Below are positions 1-5,435 of a DNA stretch of 6,000 bases, one piece after another; position 1 is the first letter of the stretch, and every line of letters begins with the position of its first letter. The stretch is taken from positions 1 to 6,000 of the forward strand of contig JALUUN010000619.1 in assembly GCA_027021325.1 (NCBI GenBank), written 5' to 3'. The notes under the pieces were generated by a model. It was not told the DNA's origin. It saw only the letters and a program-made list of their open reading frames with translations, and did no database searches. The position numbers and the translations under genes are program-made. The stretch comes from Planctomycetota bacterium (GTDB taxonomy: Bacteria > Planctomycetota > UBA1135).

Positions 1-119
1 TCTTCTCCAAGATCTACACCCACGGCAGCCTGCGCCCGCAGGTCGTGACCCACATGGGGCTGGCGGTGCCCCTGGACGTGGTCCACGCCTGGCTGGAGGA
101 GCTGGGCCTGCGGCCCTGA
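1..119 (+). CDS. 3' end of an unrecognised protein gene (partial)
   Basis: Only the last 38 full codons are present, read from base 3 to the TGA at 117-119. The visible C-terminus starts FSKIYTHGSLRP and ends with HAWLEELGLRP, with a central hydrophobic run LAVPLDVV. The ending looks like an amphipathic C-terminal helix (HAWLEELGL). No family motif or catalytic residue can be seen in so short a piece, so I give no function. The G/C-rich third codon positions match the other genes, which supports it being real coding sequence. The next gene starts 75 bp downstream in the same reading frame, with no stop between the TGA and its ATG. The two are probably separate genes, because the downstream one opens with a signal peptide. 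Confidence 0.6.
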   Translation, partial: FSKIYTHGSLRPQVVTHMGLAVPLDVVHAWLEELGLRP

Positions 120-139
120 GCCGGGCTCCAGAGGCCTCC

Positions 140-157
140 GGGCCGGCTTCGGGGCCC
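140..157 (+). terminator. possible hairpin with UUCG loop after the upstream gene
   Basis: GGGCC at 140-144 can pair with GGCCC at 153-157. Inside it, C147 and G152 close a TTCG at 148-151, the very stable cUUCGg tetraloop, leaving GG (145-146) as a bulge. It lies 21 bases after the upstream stop codon, where a terminator would be expected. There is no clear T-run after it, only GTTCTA at 160-165, so this is at best an imperfect intrinsic terminator. GC-rich DNA forms such pairings easily by chance. Confidence 0.3.
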
Positions 158-163
158 CCGTTC

Positions 164-169
164 TATACT
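164..169 (+). promoter_or_regulatory. possible -10 box (TATACT) for the secreted protein gene
   Basis: TATACT matches five of six bases of the sigma-70 -10 consensus and sits in a small AT-rich island in otherwise very GC-rich DNA. Transcription would begin near base 176, giving a leader of about 19 bases before the ATG at 195. No TTGACA-like -35 element is visible 16-18 bases upstream, so the call rests on the -10 alone. Confidence 0.35.
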
Positions 170-194
170 CGCGGCGTCCACTCCCTCGAGGATC

Positions 195-2816
195 ATGACG
201 CCCCACCGCCGCCTCTTTGCTCTGCTCCTCATCCTCCTGCCGGTCCCGGTCCTGGCGGCCCTCGCGCCGCCCCGCCCGGGCGAGCCCTGGCCGCCGGCTG
301 CACAGGCGGGCGACCCGGCCCGGGCCTTCGCCGAGGCGCGCAAGGCCCTGGAGGCCGGCGACACCGCCGCCGCCCGCGAGCACGCCCTGGCCGGGCTGAG
401 CCTCGCCCCGTGGACCCGGGAGGGCTACGCCCTGCTTCTCGCCTGCGCCGAGAAGGACGGCGACACCGAGGGGGTTCTGCGCTGGGGCAAGTGGCTGTGG
501 TGGAGCCAGGCCTACACCGGCGAGGCCAAGGCCGCCGGGGAGACCGCCGCCCGCCTCCAGGCCCTGACTCCTTCCTGGGATCTGGACCAGGCGGCCGTGG
601 AAGCCTGGATCGCCGAGGTCCGGGACGCGGTGCGCGCCGCCTCGGGCTCGGCGAAGCAGTACCGCCTGGCCGGCTACCTCCTGGGCAAGCTCCTGGACCT
701 GCAGCCCGGCGACCCGGGCCTGAACAAGGAGTTCGACGCCCTCTACGACCGGGCCGGCAGCCTGGCCGGCGGCGGCGCCTTCACGGCGGCGCGCGTGCGG
801 CGGCGCTCACCCGCCTTCATCGCCGAGCAGAACCGCCTGCACCGGGACTGGCAGAACCCCTTCCGGCGCAAGACCGCCCACTACGAGATCCTGACCAACG
901 TCTCCTACGAGTTCTTCGAGACCGTGAGCGTGGTCATGGAGGACATGTACGACTTCTATCAGAAGATCTACGACTACAAGAAGAAGGCGCCGCGGGTGAC
1001 CCTCGCCATCCACCGGCGCCGCTCGGACTTCGACCGCTACTGTCAGGAGGAGCTCGGCCGCTCCCTGCCGCTCGGGGTCGGCGGCTGGTTCTACGACCGC
1101 AAGATGACGGTGGCGGCCTACGACCGGAGCGAGACCGGCACCGATCTCTCGGACCTGTGGCGGGTCCTCTTCCACGAGGCCAGTCACCAGTTCATGTATC
1201 TCCTGACCGAGAAGAAGACCAAGCAGGATCCGCCGACCTGGCTCAACGAAGGCACCGCCTCCTACTTCGAGGGCTGCGAGCTCAAGGCCGACGGCAGCAT
1301 CGTCAAGAACAAGCCGGCCCTGAACCGGATCCTGGAATGGCAGCAGATCGAGCGCGGGCGCAACGCCCACACCCTCGAGGAGCTCGTGAAGTGCCCGCAC
1401 CGGTCCTACGACGGCAGCTTCTACAGCTACGGCTGGGCCCTGGTCTACTTCCTCAACAACTACGAGAACGCCGACGGCGACCTGGTCTATCGCGATGCCT
1501 ACCTGAAGTATCTGAGGTCCTACACGCGCAAGGGGCCGAAGGATCCGGCGGAAGCCCTGGAGGAGTCCTACCGCCGCGCCTACCGCTTCTTCGTCGAGGA
1601 GATCGACGACCCCGAGGTCCCGGACTGGCAGGCCTTCGAGGACCGCTGGCGGGAGTACACGCGCAAGATCGCCCGCGAGGCCCAGGCCGGCCCGGAGTTC
1701 GCCACCGAACTCCAGGAGCGCTGCAAGCGCTACCTCGAGCGCGGCGACTTCGAGCGCGCCCTGATCGCCGCCGAGCAGGCCGACGACAAGCGGCCGGAGG
1801 ACGCCGAGACCTACCGTCTCCTGGCGCTGGCGAGCCTCGGCGCCGGCCGGCCGGAGGATGCGGTGTACTGGATGGTCCGGCACTGGGAGCGGGCCTGGGG
1901 CGCGGGCGACGAGGAGGCCGCCGCCCGGGCCGAGGAATGGCTCGCCGCCCACGACGGCGAGGGCGTCCTGCAGCACTATGTCGGCCCCACCCGCCGCCTG
2001 CAGGAGGCGGTCCGCGAAGCCATGGACGCCGCCCGCGGCGAAGGGCACCCGGTCCTGGCCATGCTCTTCGCCAGCCACGCCCTCCAGGCCCTCGGCTTCC
2101 CCCATGCCGACCTGGAGGCCGCCCTCGAGGAGCTGCGGGAGCTCTCGGGCCATGACCTGCGCCTGTGGACCGCCGCCTTCCACGGCACGCCGGAGGACAA
2201 CGTCGTCGCCGGCGGGCGCGAGATCATCCGCTACGACCCCGACGGCGTCCTGGTCTTCTGCCCCGAGGGCCGTTTCCCGACCTCGACCCTGAGCGACGAC
2301 CCGCGGCTGCGCTGGCTGGCGCCGCCCTTCGACCTGCGCGGGACGATCCAGGTGGACGGCAGGAACGGCGCCGTGATCGCCCTCGGGGTGTCCGCCGACG
2401 GCACCCCGCGCAGCGCCCTGCGCTTCCAGAACGGCGCCACCGTTCGCCTGGAGCGGATCGACGTCGCCTTCGAGCTGGAGAACCAGGGGGCGCGGAGCCT
2501 CGTGTACCAGCCCGTGGCCTCCCTGCGCCTGGACCCGGTCCAGAAGTTCGTCTTCGAGCTGCGGGCCGGCCGCGAGGGCGGCGAGCTCCTGGTGGCGCCC
2601 GCTCCCGACGCCCTGTACCCGGAAGGCCGCTACGCCGGCGAGGCGCGGCCCGTGGAGGGCCGGAAGACCTGGCGCCAGCCTCTGCCCTCGGACTGGAGCG
2701 CCGACCGTCTCTCGGGGCAGCTGGGCATCGCCGCCGACCAGGACACCGCCGCCCTTTTCTCCGGCCTGGAGGTCCGGATCTCGCGGCCCTTCTGGCCGGT
2801 CCCGCCCCGGGAGTAG
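195..2816 (+). CDS. secreted gluzincin-type zinc peptidase-like protein (DUF1570-like) with helical repeats and a C-terminal beta-sandwich-like region
   Basis: This is an 873-residue exported protein. Residues 1-21 form a signal peptide (MTPHRRLFALLLILL, then cleavage near VLA21/A22), with no lipobox cysteine, so the protein is likely periplasmic or released. Residues about 45-105 look TPR-like. About 220-370 is the core: H327-E-A-S-H331 gives the HExxH zinc ligands and general-base Glu, and N351-E352-G with Y357 and E359 gives the third ligand in the usual gluzincin WLNEG context, 20 residues after H331. This arrangement resembles DUF1570-type proteins of planctomycetes. About 500-590 is again TPR-like (RYLERGDFERAL, then an A/L-rich repeat). 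About 670-872 is beta-rich and ends in LGIAADQDTAALFSGLEVR, typical of concanavalin A-like or DUF1080 folds that bind carbohydrate. All zinc ligands are present, so it may be active, but its substrate is unknown. The ATG is chosen because no start codon lies between it and the upstream stop and a signal peptide follows directly. The GAGGA at 188-192 is only 2 bases from the ATG, too close for a normal ribosome site. Confidence 0.85.
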   Translation: MTPHRRLFALLLILLPVPVLAALAPPRPGEPWPPAAQAGDPARAFAEARKALEAGDTAAAREHALAGLSLAPWTREGYALLLACAEKDGDTEGVLRWGKWLWWSQAYTGEAKAAGETAARLQALTPSWDLDQAAVEAWIAEVRDAVRAASGSAKQYRLAGYLLGKLLDLQPGDPGLNKEFDALYDRAGSLAGGGAFTAARVRRRSPAFIAEQNRLHRDWQNPFRRKTAHYEILTNVSYEFFETVSVVMEDMYDFYQKIYDYKKKAPRVTLAIHRRRSDFDRYCQEELGRSLPLGVGGWFYDRKMTVAAYDRSETGTDLSDLWRVLFHEASHQFMYLLTEKKTKQDPPTWLNEGTASYFEGCELKADGSIVKNKPALNRILEWQQIERGRNAHTLEELVKCPHRSYDGSFYSYGWALVYFLNNYENADGDLVYRDAYLKYLRSYTRKGPKDPAEALEESYRRAYRFFVEEIDDPEVPDWQAFEDRWREYTRKIAREAQAGPEFATELQERCKRYLERGDFERALIAAEQADDKRPEDAETYRLLALASLGAGRPEDAVYWMVRHWERAWGAGDEEAAARAEEWLAAHDGEGVLQHYVGPTRRLQEAVREAMDAARGEGHPVLAMLFASHALQALGFPHADLEAALEELRELSGHDLRLWTAAFHGTPEDNVVAGGREIIRYDPDGVLVFCPEGRFPTSTLSDDPRLRWLAPPFDLRGTIQVDGRNGAVIALGVSADGTPRSALRFQNGATVRLERIDVAFELENQGARSLVYQPVASLRLDPVQKFVFELRAGREGGELLVAPAPDALYPEGRYAGEARPVEGRKTWRQPLPSDWSADRLSGQLGIAADQDTAALFSGLEVRISRPFWPVPPRE

Positions 2817-2846
2817 CCGGCCGGCGGGCCCCCGCGGCGGGTGGTT

Positions 2847-2865
2847 GCGGCCGGAGACCGGCCGC
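2847..2865 (+). terminator. perfect 8-bp hairpin between the secreted protein gene and the ferredoxin gene
   Basis: GCGGCCGG (2847-2854) and CCGGCCGC (2858-2865) are exact inverted repeats around an AGA loop. The stem is all G-C and could be lengthened by G-U wobble pairs. It begins 31 bases after the TAG of the secreted protein gene and ends 39 bases before the ferredoxin ATG. No T-run follows (the next bases are GGTGAAATGGG), so it is not a classical rho-independent terminator. It could instead stabilise mRNA ends or lie in the ferredoxin leader. The whole gap 2817-2904 is GC-rich, and I see no promoter in it. Confidence 0.4.
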
Positions 2866-2904
2866 GGTGAAATGGGCCGCTCCCCGAGCCCTGCGAGCCC
2901 CGTC

Positions 2905-3294
2905 ATGCCCAAGGTCAAGTTCCTGCGTTCCGGAGTCGAGGTCGAGGTGCCCCAGGGCGCCAACCTGCGGCAGGTCGCCCTCGAGCACGGGGTCGAGCTG
3001 TACCCCGGCATCCACAAGGCCCTGAACTGCCGCGGCCTGGGCCAGTGCGGCTCCTGCCGCGTGCTCCTGAAGAACGGGACCATGCGCAACGCCAGCCCCA
3101 AGGGCATGATCGAGAAGCTGACCATGCTCCGCTCCTTCTGGACCATCGGTTGCGAAGACGAGGTGCGCCTCGCCTGCCAGATCCGGGTCCAGGGCGACCT
3201 CGAGGTCCTGGAGCGGCCGCCGGCGAACTTCAGCGGCACCTACGCGGTCGAGGCCGAGGCCGCCCGCGAGCGCCTGCGCCAGGGCAAGCTCTGA
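2905..3294 (+). CDS. [2Fe-2S] ferredoxin, adrenodoxin-like cysteine spacing
   Basis: This is a 129-residue soluble one-electron carrier. After a beta-hairpin start (MPKVKFLRSGVEVEVPQGAN) typical of the ferredoxin beta-grasp fold come C42-R-G-L-G-Q-C48-G-S-C51 and, in a RLACQ motif, C91. The spacing C-x5-C-x2-C-x39-C is closer to the adrenodoxin class (x5, x2, about x36) than to plant-type ferredoxins (x4, x2, about x29). A fifth cysteine, C83, lies between the third and fourth ligands. The last 20 residues are a charged tail (EAEAARERLRQGKL). ATG 2905 is preferred because the fold begins there. ATG 2872 and TTG 2845 in the same frame would add 11 or 20 residues of low-complexity sequence. None of the three has a good Shine-Dalgarno site. 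No reductase or oxygenase partner is in the window, so its pathway is unknown. It may be cotranscribed with the secreted protein gene 88 bp upstream. Confidence 0.85.
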   Translation: MPKVKFLRSGVEVEVPQGANLRQVALEHGVELYPGIHKALNCRGLGQCGSCRVLLKNGTMRNASPKGMIEKLTMLRSFWTIGCEDEVRLACQIRVQGDLEVLERPPANFSGTYAVEAEAARERLRQGKL

Positions 3295-3307
3295 GCCCCG
3301 GCCTCAG
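3291..3307. terminator. small inverted repeat at the convergent stop codons
   Basis: CTGAG (3291-3295) and CTCAG (3303-3307) form a 5-bp inverted repeat around a 7-base loop. Each arm contains one of the two stop codons: the ferredoxin TGA on the plus strand and the tilS TGA on the minus strand. Just beyond lies the perfect palindrome AGCCGCGGCT (3306-3315). With only 9 bp between the genes, any shared terminator must use coding bases. There is no T-run on either strand, so support is weak. Confidence 0.2.
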
Positions 3308-4311
3308 CCGCGGCTCCGCTCGCGCCGCCGGTCGTGGCGCGGATCGCGGCGCCGCACCAGGTTCAGGCGGCCGTCCTCCAGGCGCACCCGGAACTCGCCG
3401 TCCACGGCCACCGAGCCACGGGCGTGGAGACCCCGTTCCAGGGCATGGACCTGGGCCGAGTGCACGCGGTAGCCGGCCTCGGTGAGGAGGTCCGCCAGGG
3501 CCGAGCACCGCAGGTAGCGCGGCAGGTCCCGCCAGTCCCCCGCCTCCTGCAGGAGGACGTCCTCGGCATCGCGCCAGGAGCGGGCCTCGGCGGCGAGGCG
3601 AAGGAGAGCCTGGACCGGGTCCCCGTGGGTGATCTCGGCGAGGACCGGCAGGAGCTCCTGGCGCACGCGATTGCGGCGGGCCCCGGCCGGATCGCTGTTC
3701 GTGGGGTCTTCGATCCAGTCCTGCCCGAGGTCCTCGAGGCAGTCGCGGATCTCCTCGCGGCGCAGGGCGAGGAGCGGCCGGCGCAGCTCGACGCCGCCCT
3801 CCAGCCAGCGCTGGGCGGGAATCCCCGCCAGGCCGCGCAGGCCGGTACCCCGGGCGAGGCGCAGGAGAAGGGTCTCGGCCTGATCGTCGGCCTGATGGGC
3901 CATGAGGAGGATGCCCGCCCCGGCCTCCCGGGCGGCCTCCTCCAGGAGGCTGTAGCGCAGGCGCCGGAGTGCCGCCTCGTGGATCCGCTCGGGCGGCGCC
4001 GGCGGCTGCAGGACGCGGGCCTCCAGGCCGAGTCCCTCGTAGAGGGAGCAGGCCCGCAGGGCGGCCTCGGTACTGTCGGCGCGGTGGCGGTGATCCACGA
4101 TCCAGGCCCTGCCCTGCAGTCCCGGATGCCGGGCCTGGAACTCGCGCCAGGCCAGGGCCAGGAAGGTCGAGTCGGCGCCCCCGGAGAGGGCCAGGCCGAC
4201 GACCCCCTCGCGCGGCCACGGGCCGCTGCGCTCCAGGAACAGGACGCCACGGTCGAGCAGATCCTCGAAGCCGGCGGCGCGGCCGGGGCGGTCTTTCCGG
4301 GGGACGGGCAT
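3304..4311 (-). CDS. tilS: tRNA(Ile)-lysidine synthetase TilS, short form
   Basis: TilS uses ATP to attach lysine to C34 of the tRNA-Ile with CAU anticodon, changing its codon reading from AUG to AUA and its charging from Met to Ile. It acts in the cytosol. The 335 residues show the N-type ATP-pyrophosphatase P-loop S43-G-G-A-D-S48, then VDHRHR (72-77), the family segment HQADDQAETLLLRLARGTG (139-157), and DPTN (202-205) followed by ARRNRVRQELLP. A helical middle domain, including the segment HSAQVHALERGLHARG, follows. The protein ends in an arginine-rich tail (about 321-334). It lacks the extra C-terminal domain of the E. coli enzyme (about 430 residues) and is closer in size to the short Aquifex type. 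The ATG at 4311 is preferred: upstream in-frame ATGs would add glycine/arginine-rich low-complexity sequence and run into gap. No Shine-Dalgarno site precedes it. It converges with the ferredoxin gene and diverges from gap. Confidence 0.93.
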   Translation of the reverse strand: MPVPRKDRPGRAAGFEDLLDRGVLFLERSGPWPREGVVGLALSGGADSTFLALAWREFQARHPGLQGRAWIVDHRHRADSTEAALRACSLYEGLGLEARVLQPPAPPERIHEAALRRLRYSLLEEAAREAGAGILLMAHQADDQAETLLLRLARGTGLRGLAGIPAQRWLEGGVELRRPLLALRREEIRDCLEDLGQDWIEDPTNSDPAGARRNRVRQELLPVLAEITHGDPVQALLRLAAEARSWRDAEDVLLQEAGDWRDLPRYLRCSALADLLTEAGYRVHSAQVHALERGLHARGSVAVDGEFRVRLEDGRLNLVRRRDPRHDRRRERSRG

Positions 4312-4322
4312 CCCGGTAAGAT
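4294..4322 (+). promoter_or_regulatory. possible gap-pgk promoter
   Basis: TTTCCG (4294-4299) and TAAGAT (4317-4322) are separated by 17 bases, the ideal sigma-70 spacing. They match the -35 consensus at three of six bases and the -10 consensus at four of six. Transcription would start near 4329, giving a leader of about 80 bases. The -35 part lies inside the first codons of tilS. This is the most AT-rich point in the 97-bp region between tilS and gap, but consensus agreement is modest. Confidence 0.35.
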
Positions 4323-4323
4323 A
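4318..4323 (-). promoter_or_regulatory. possible tilS -10 box (TATCTT), overlapping the gap -10
   Basis: Read on the minus strand, the bases are TATCTT, matching four of six bases of the -10 consensus. Exactly six bases (ACCGGG) separate it from the tilS ATG, so the usual start point would fall on the A of the ATG and give a leaderless mRNA. The lack of a Shine-Dalgarno site before tilS agrees with that. No good -35 element is visible upstream. Confidence 0.25.
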
Positions 4324-4343
4324 GCCGCCCCCTTTTGCGTCCG

Positions 4344-4370
4344 GCCGCCGCAGGGAAAGCAGGCGGCGGC
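4344..4370 (+). repeat. 8-bp inverted repeat in the gap leader
   Basis: GCCGCCGC (4344-4351) pairs perfectly with GCGGCGGC (4363-4370) around the 11-base, purine-rich loop AGGGAAAGCAG. If transcription starts near 4329, this hairpin sits in the gap 5' leader and ends 27 bases before the Shine-Dalgarno site. It could affect mRNA stability or translation. It could also be a chance result of GCC/GGC-rich sequence. I recognise no known riboswitch in it. Confidence 0.4.
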
Positions 4371-4397
4371 GCACTCCCCCGCCCCCGAGCCCCATCC

Positions 4398-4403
4398 GAG
4401 GAG
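4398..4403 (+). promoter_or_regulatory. ribosome binding site of gap
   Basis: GAGGAG lies five bases before the ATG at 4409. It is the only strong, well-placed Shine-Dalgarno site in the window, which fits the high expression expected of glyceraldehyde-3-phosphate dehydrogenase. It fixes the gap start codon. Confidence 0.8.
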
Positions 4404-4408
4404 CCCCG

Positions 4409-5428
4409 ATGGCCATCCGCGTCGCGATCAATGGTTTCGGCCGTATCGGCCGCAACGTCTTCCGGGTCATGCAGCAGCGTGCCGGCGAGTTCGAGGTGGT
4501 CGCCGTCAACGACCTGACGGACGCCGCCACCCTGGCCCACCTGCTGCGCTACGACTCGATCAGCGGGCGCTTCCCGGGACGCGTGGAAGTCGAGGACGGG
4601 GCCTTTGTCGTGGACGGCCGGCGCATCCGGAGCCTGGCCGAGCGCGATCCCGCCGCCCTCCCCTGGGGCGAGCTGGGCGTGGACTTCGTCATCGAATCCA
4701 CCGGCATCTTCCGCGACCGGGCATCGTGCACGAAGCACCTGGACGCCGGGGCCGGCAAGGTCATCCTGACCGTGCCGCCGAAGGACGAGATCGACGCCAT
4801 GGTGGTCCTGGGCGTCAACGACGACACCCTGAAGGCCGAGGACCGGATCATCTCCAACGCCTCCTGCACGACCAACTGCCTGGCGCCCATGGCCAAGGTC
4901 CTGCACCAGGCCTTCGGCATCGTGCGCGGCCTGATGACCACGGTCCACGCCTACACCAACGACCAGAGCATCCTCGACCTGCCGCACAAGGATCTGCGCC
5001 GGGCGCGGGCCGCGGCCCTGAACATCATTCCGACCAGCACCGGCGCCGCCCGCGCCGTGGGCAAGGTGCTGCCGGAGCTGAACGGACGCCTGGACGGCAT
5101 GGCCATGCGCGTGCCGGTGCCCGACGGCTCGGTGGTGGATCTCGTCGCCGAGGTCGAGAAGCCGGTGGACGCGGCTGCGGTGAACGCCGCCATGCGCGAA
5201 GCCGCCGCCGGAGCCCTCCAGGGCATCCTGGAGTACAGCGAGGATCCCCTGGTCTCCTCGGACATCGTCGGCAACCCCCACAGCAACATCTTCGACAGCC
5301 TCTCCACCATGGTGACCGGCTCCATGGTCAAGGTGGTCGGCTGGTACGACAACGAGTGGGGCTACAGCAACCGGGTCGTGGACCTGGCCGCGAAGGCCGC
5401 CTCCCTGAGCGCCGCCGGCGTGGCCTGA
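4409..5428 (+). CDS. gap: type I glyceraldehyde-3-phosphate dehydrogenase, NAD-dependent type
   Basis: The enzyme oxidises glyceraldehyde-3-phosphate with NAD+ and phosphate to 1,3-bisphosphoglycerate in cytosolic glycolysis and works in reverse in gluconeogenesis. At 339 residues it is full length. The N-terminal Rossmann motif is INGFGRIGRN (7-16). The catalytic cysteine C153 is in SNASCTTNC (149-157), and the base H180 is in TTVHAYTNDQ. The phosphate-binding segment IIPTSTGAA (207-214 region) and the C-terminal WYDNEWGYSNR (312-322) are intact. D35 in VNDLTD and L191-P192 in LDLPHKD match NAD-specific enzymes rather than the NADP-using photosynthetic type, so I infer NAD specificity and a mainly glycolytic role. 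A GAGGAG ribosome site precedes it by five bases. It diverges from tilS and is followed after 7 bases by pgk, an order common in bacteria. C107 in DRASCTKH is a non-catalytic cysteine. Confidence 0.97.
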   Translation: MAIRVAINGFGRIGRNVFRVMQQRAGEFEVVAVNDLTDAATLAHLLRYDSISGRFPGRVEVEDGAFVVDGRRIRSLAERDPAALPWGELGVDFVIESTGIFRDRASCTKHLDAGAGKVILTVPPKDEIDAMVVLGVNDDTLKAEDRIISNASCTTNCLAPMAKVLHQAFGIVRGLMTTVHAYTNDQSILDLPHKDLRRARAAALNIIPTSTGAARAVGKVLPELNGRLDGMAMRVPVPDGSVVDLVAEVEKPVDAAAVNAAMREAAAGALQGILEYSEDPLVSSDIVGNPHSNIFDSLSTMVTGSMVKVVGWYDNEWGYSNRVVDLAAKAASLSAAGVA

Positions 5429-5435
5429 ACCGGAC

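Noticed and set aside
2845..2904. Longer ferredoxin starting at TTG 2845 or ATG 2872
   Set aside because: The extra residues are low-complexity and precede the natural beta-strand start of the fold. Part of the longer form would be encoded by the hairpin. Not fully excluded, because no start has a good ribosome site.
807..3239. Long minus-strand open frame (810 codons) opposite the secreted protein and ferredoxin genes
   Set aside because: The plus strand in this stretch encodes recognisable domains. The antisense product is a mirror of their codon bias, with repetitive Val/Leu/Gly/Ala sequence and no motif.
4312..4530. N-terminal extension of tilS from upstream in-frame ATG codons
   Set aside because: The added residues are Gly/Arg-rich and unlike any TilS N-terminus, and they would overlap the gap start and its ribosome site. 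ATG 4311 gives a normal distance to the SGGADS loop.
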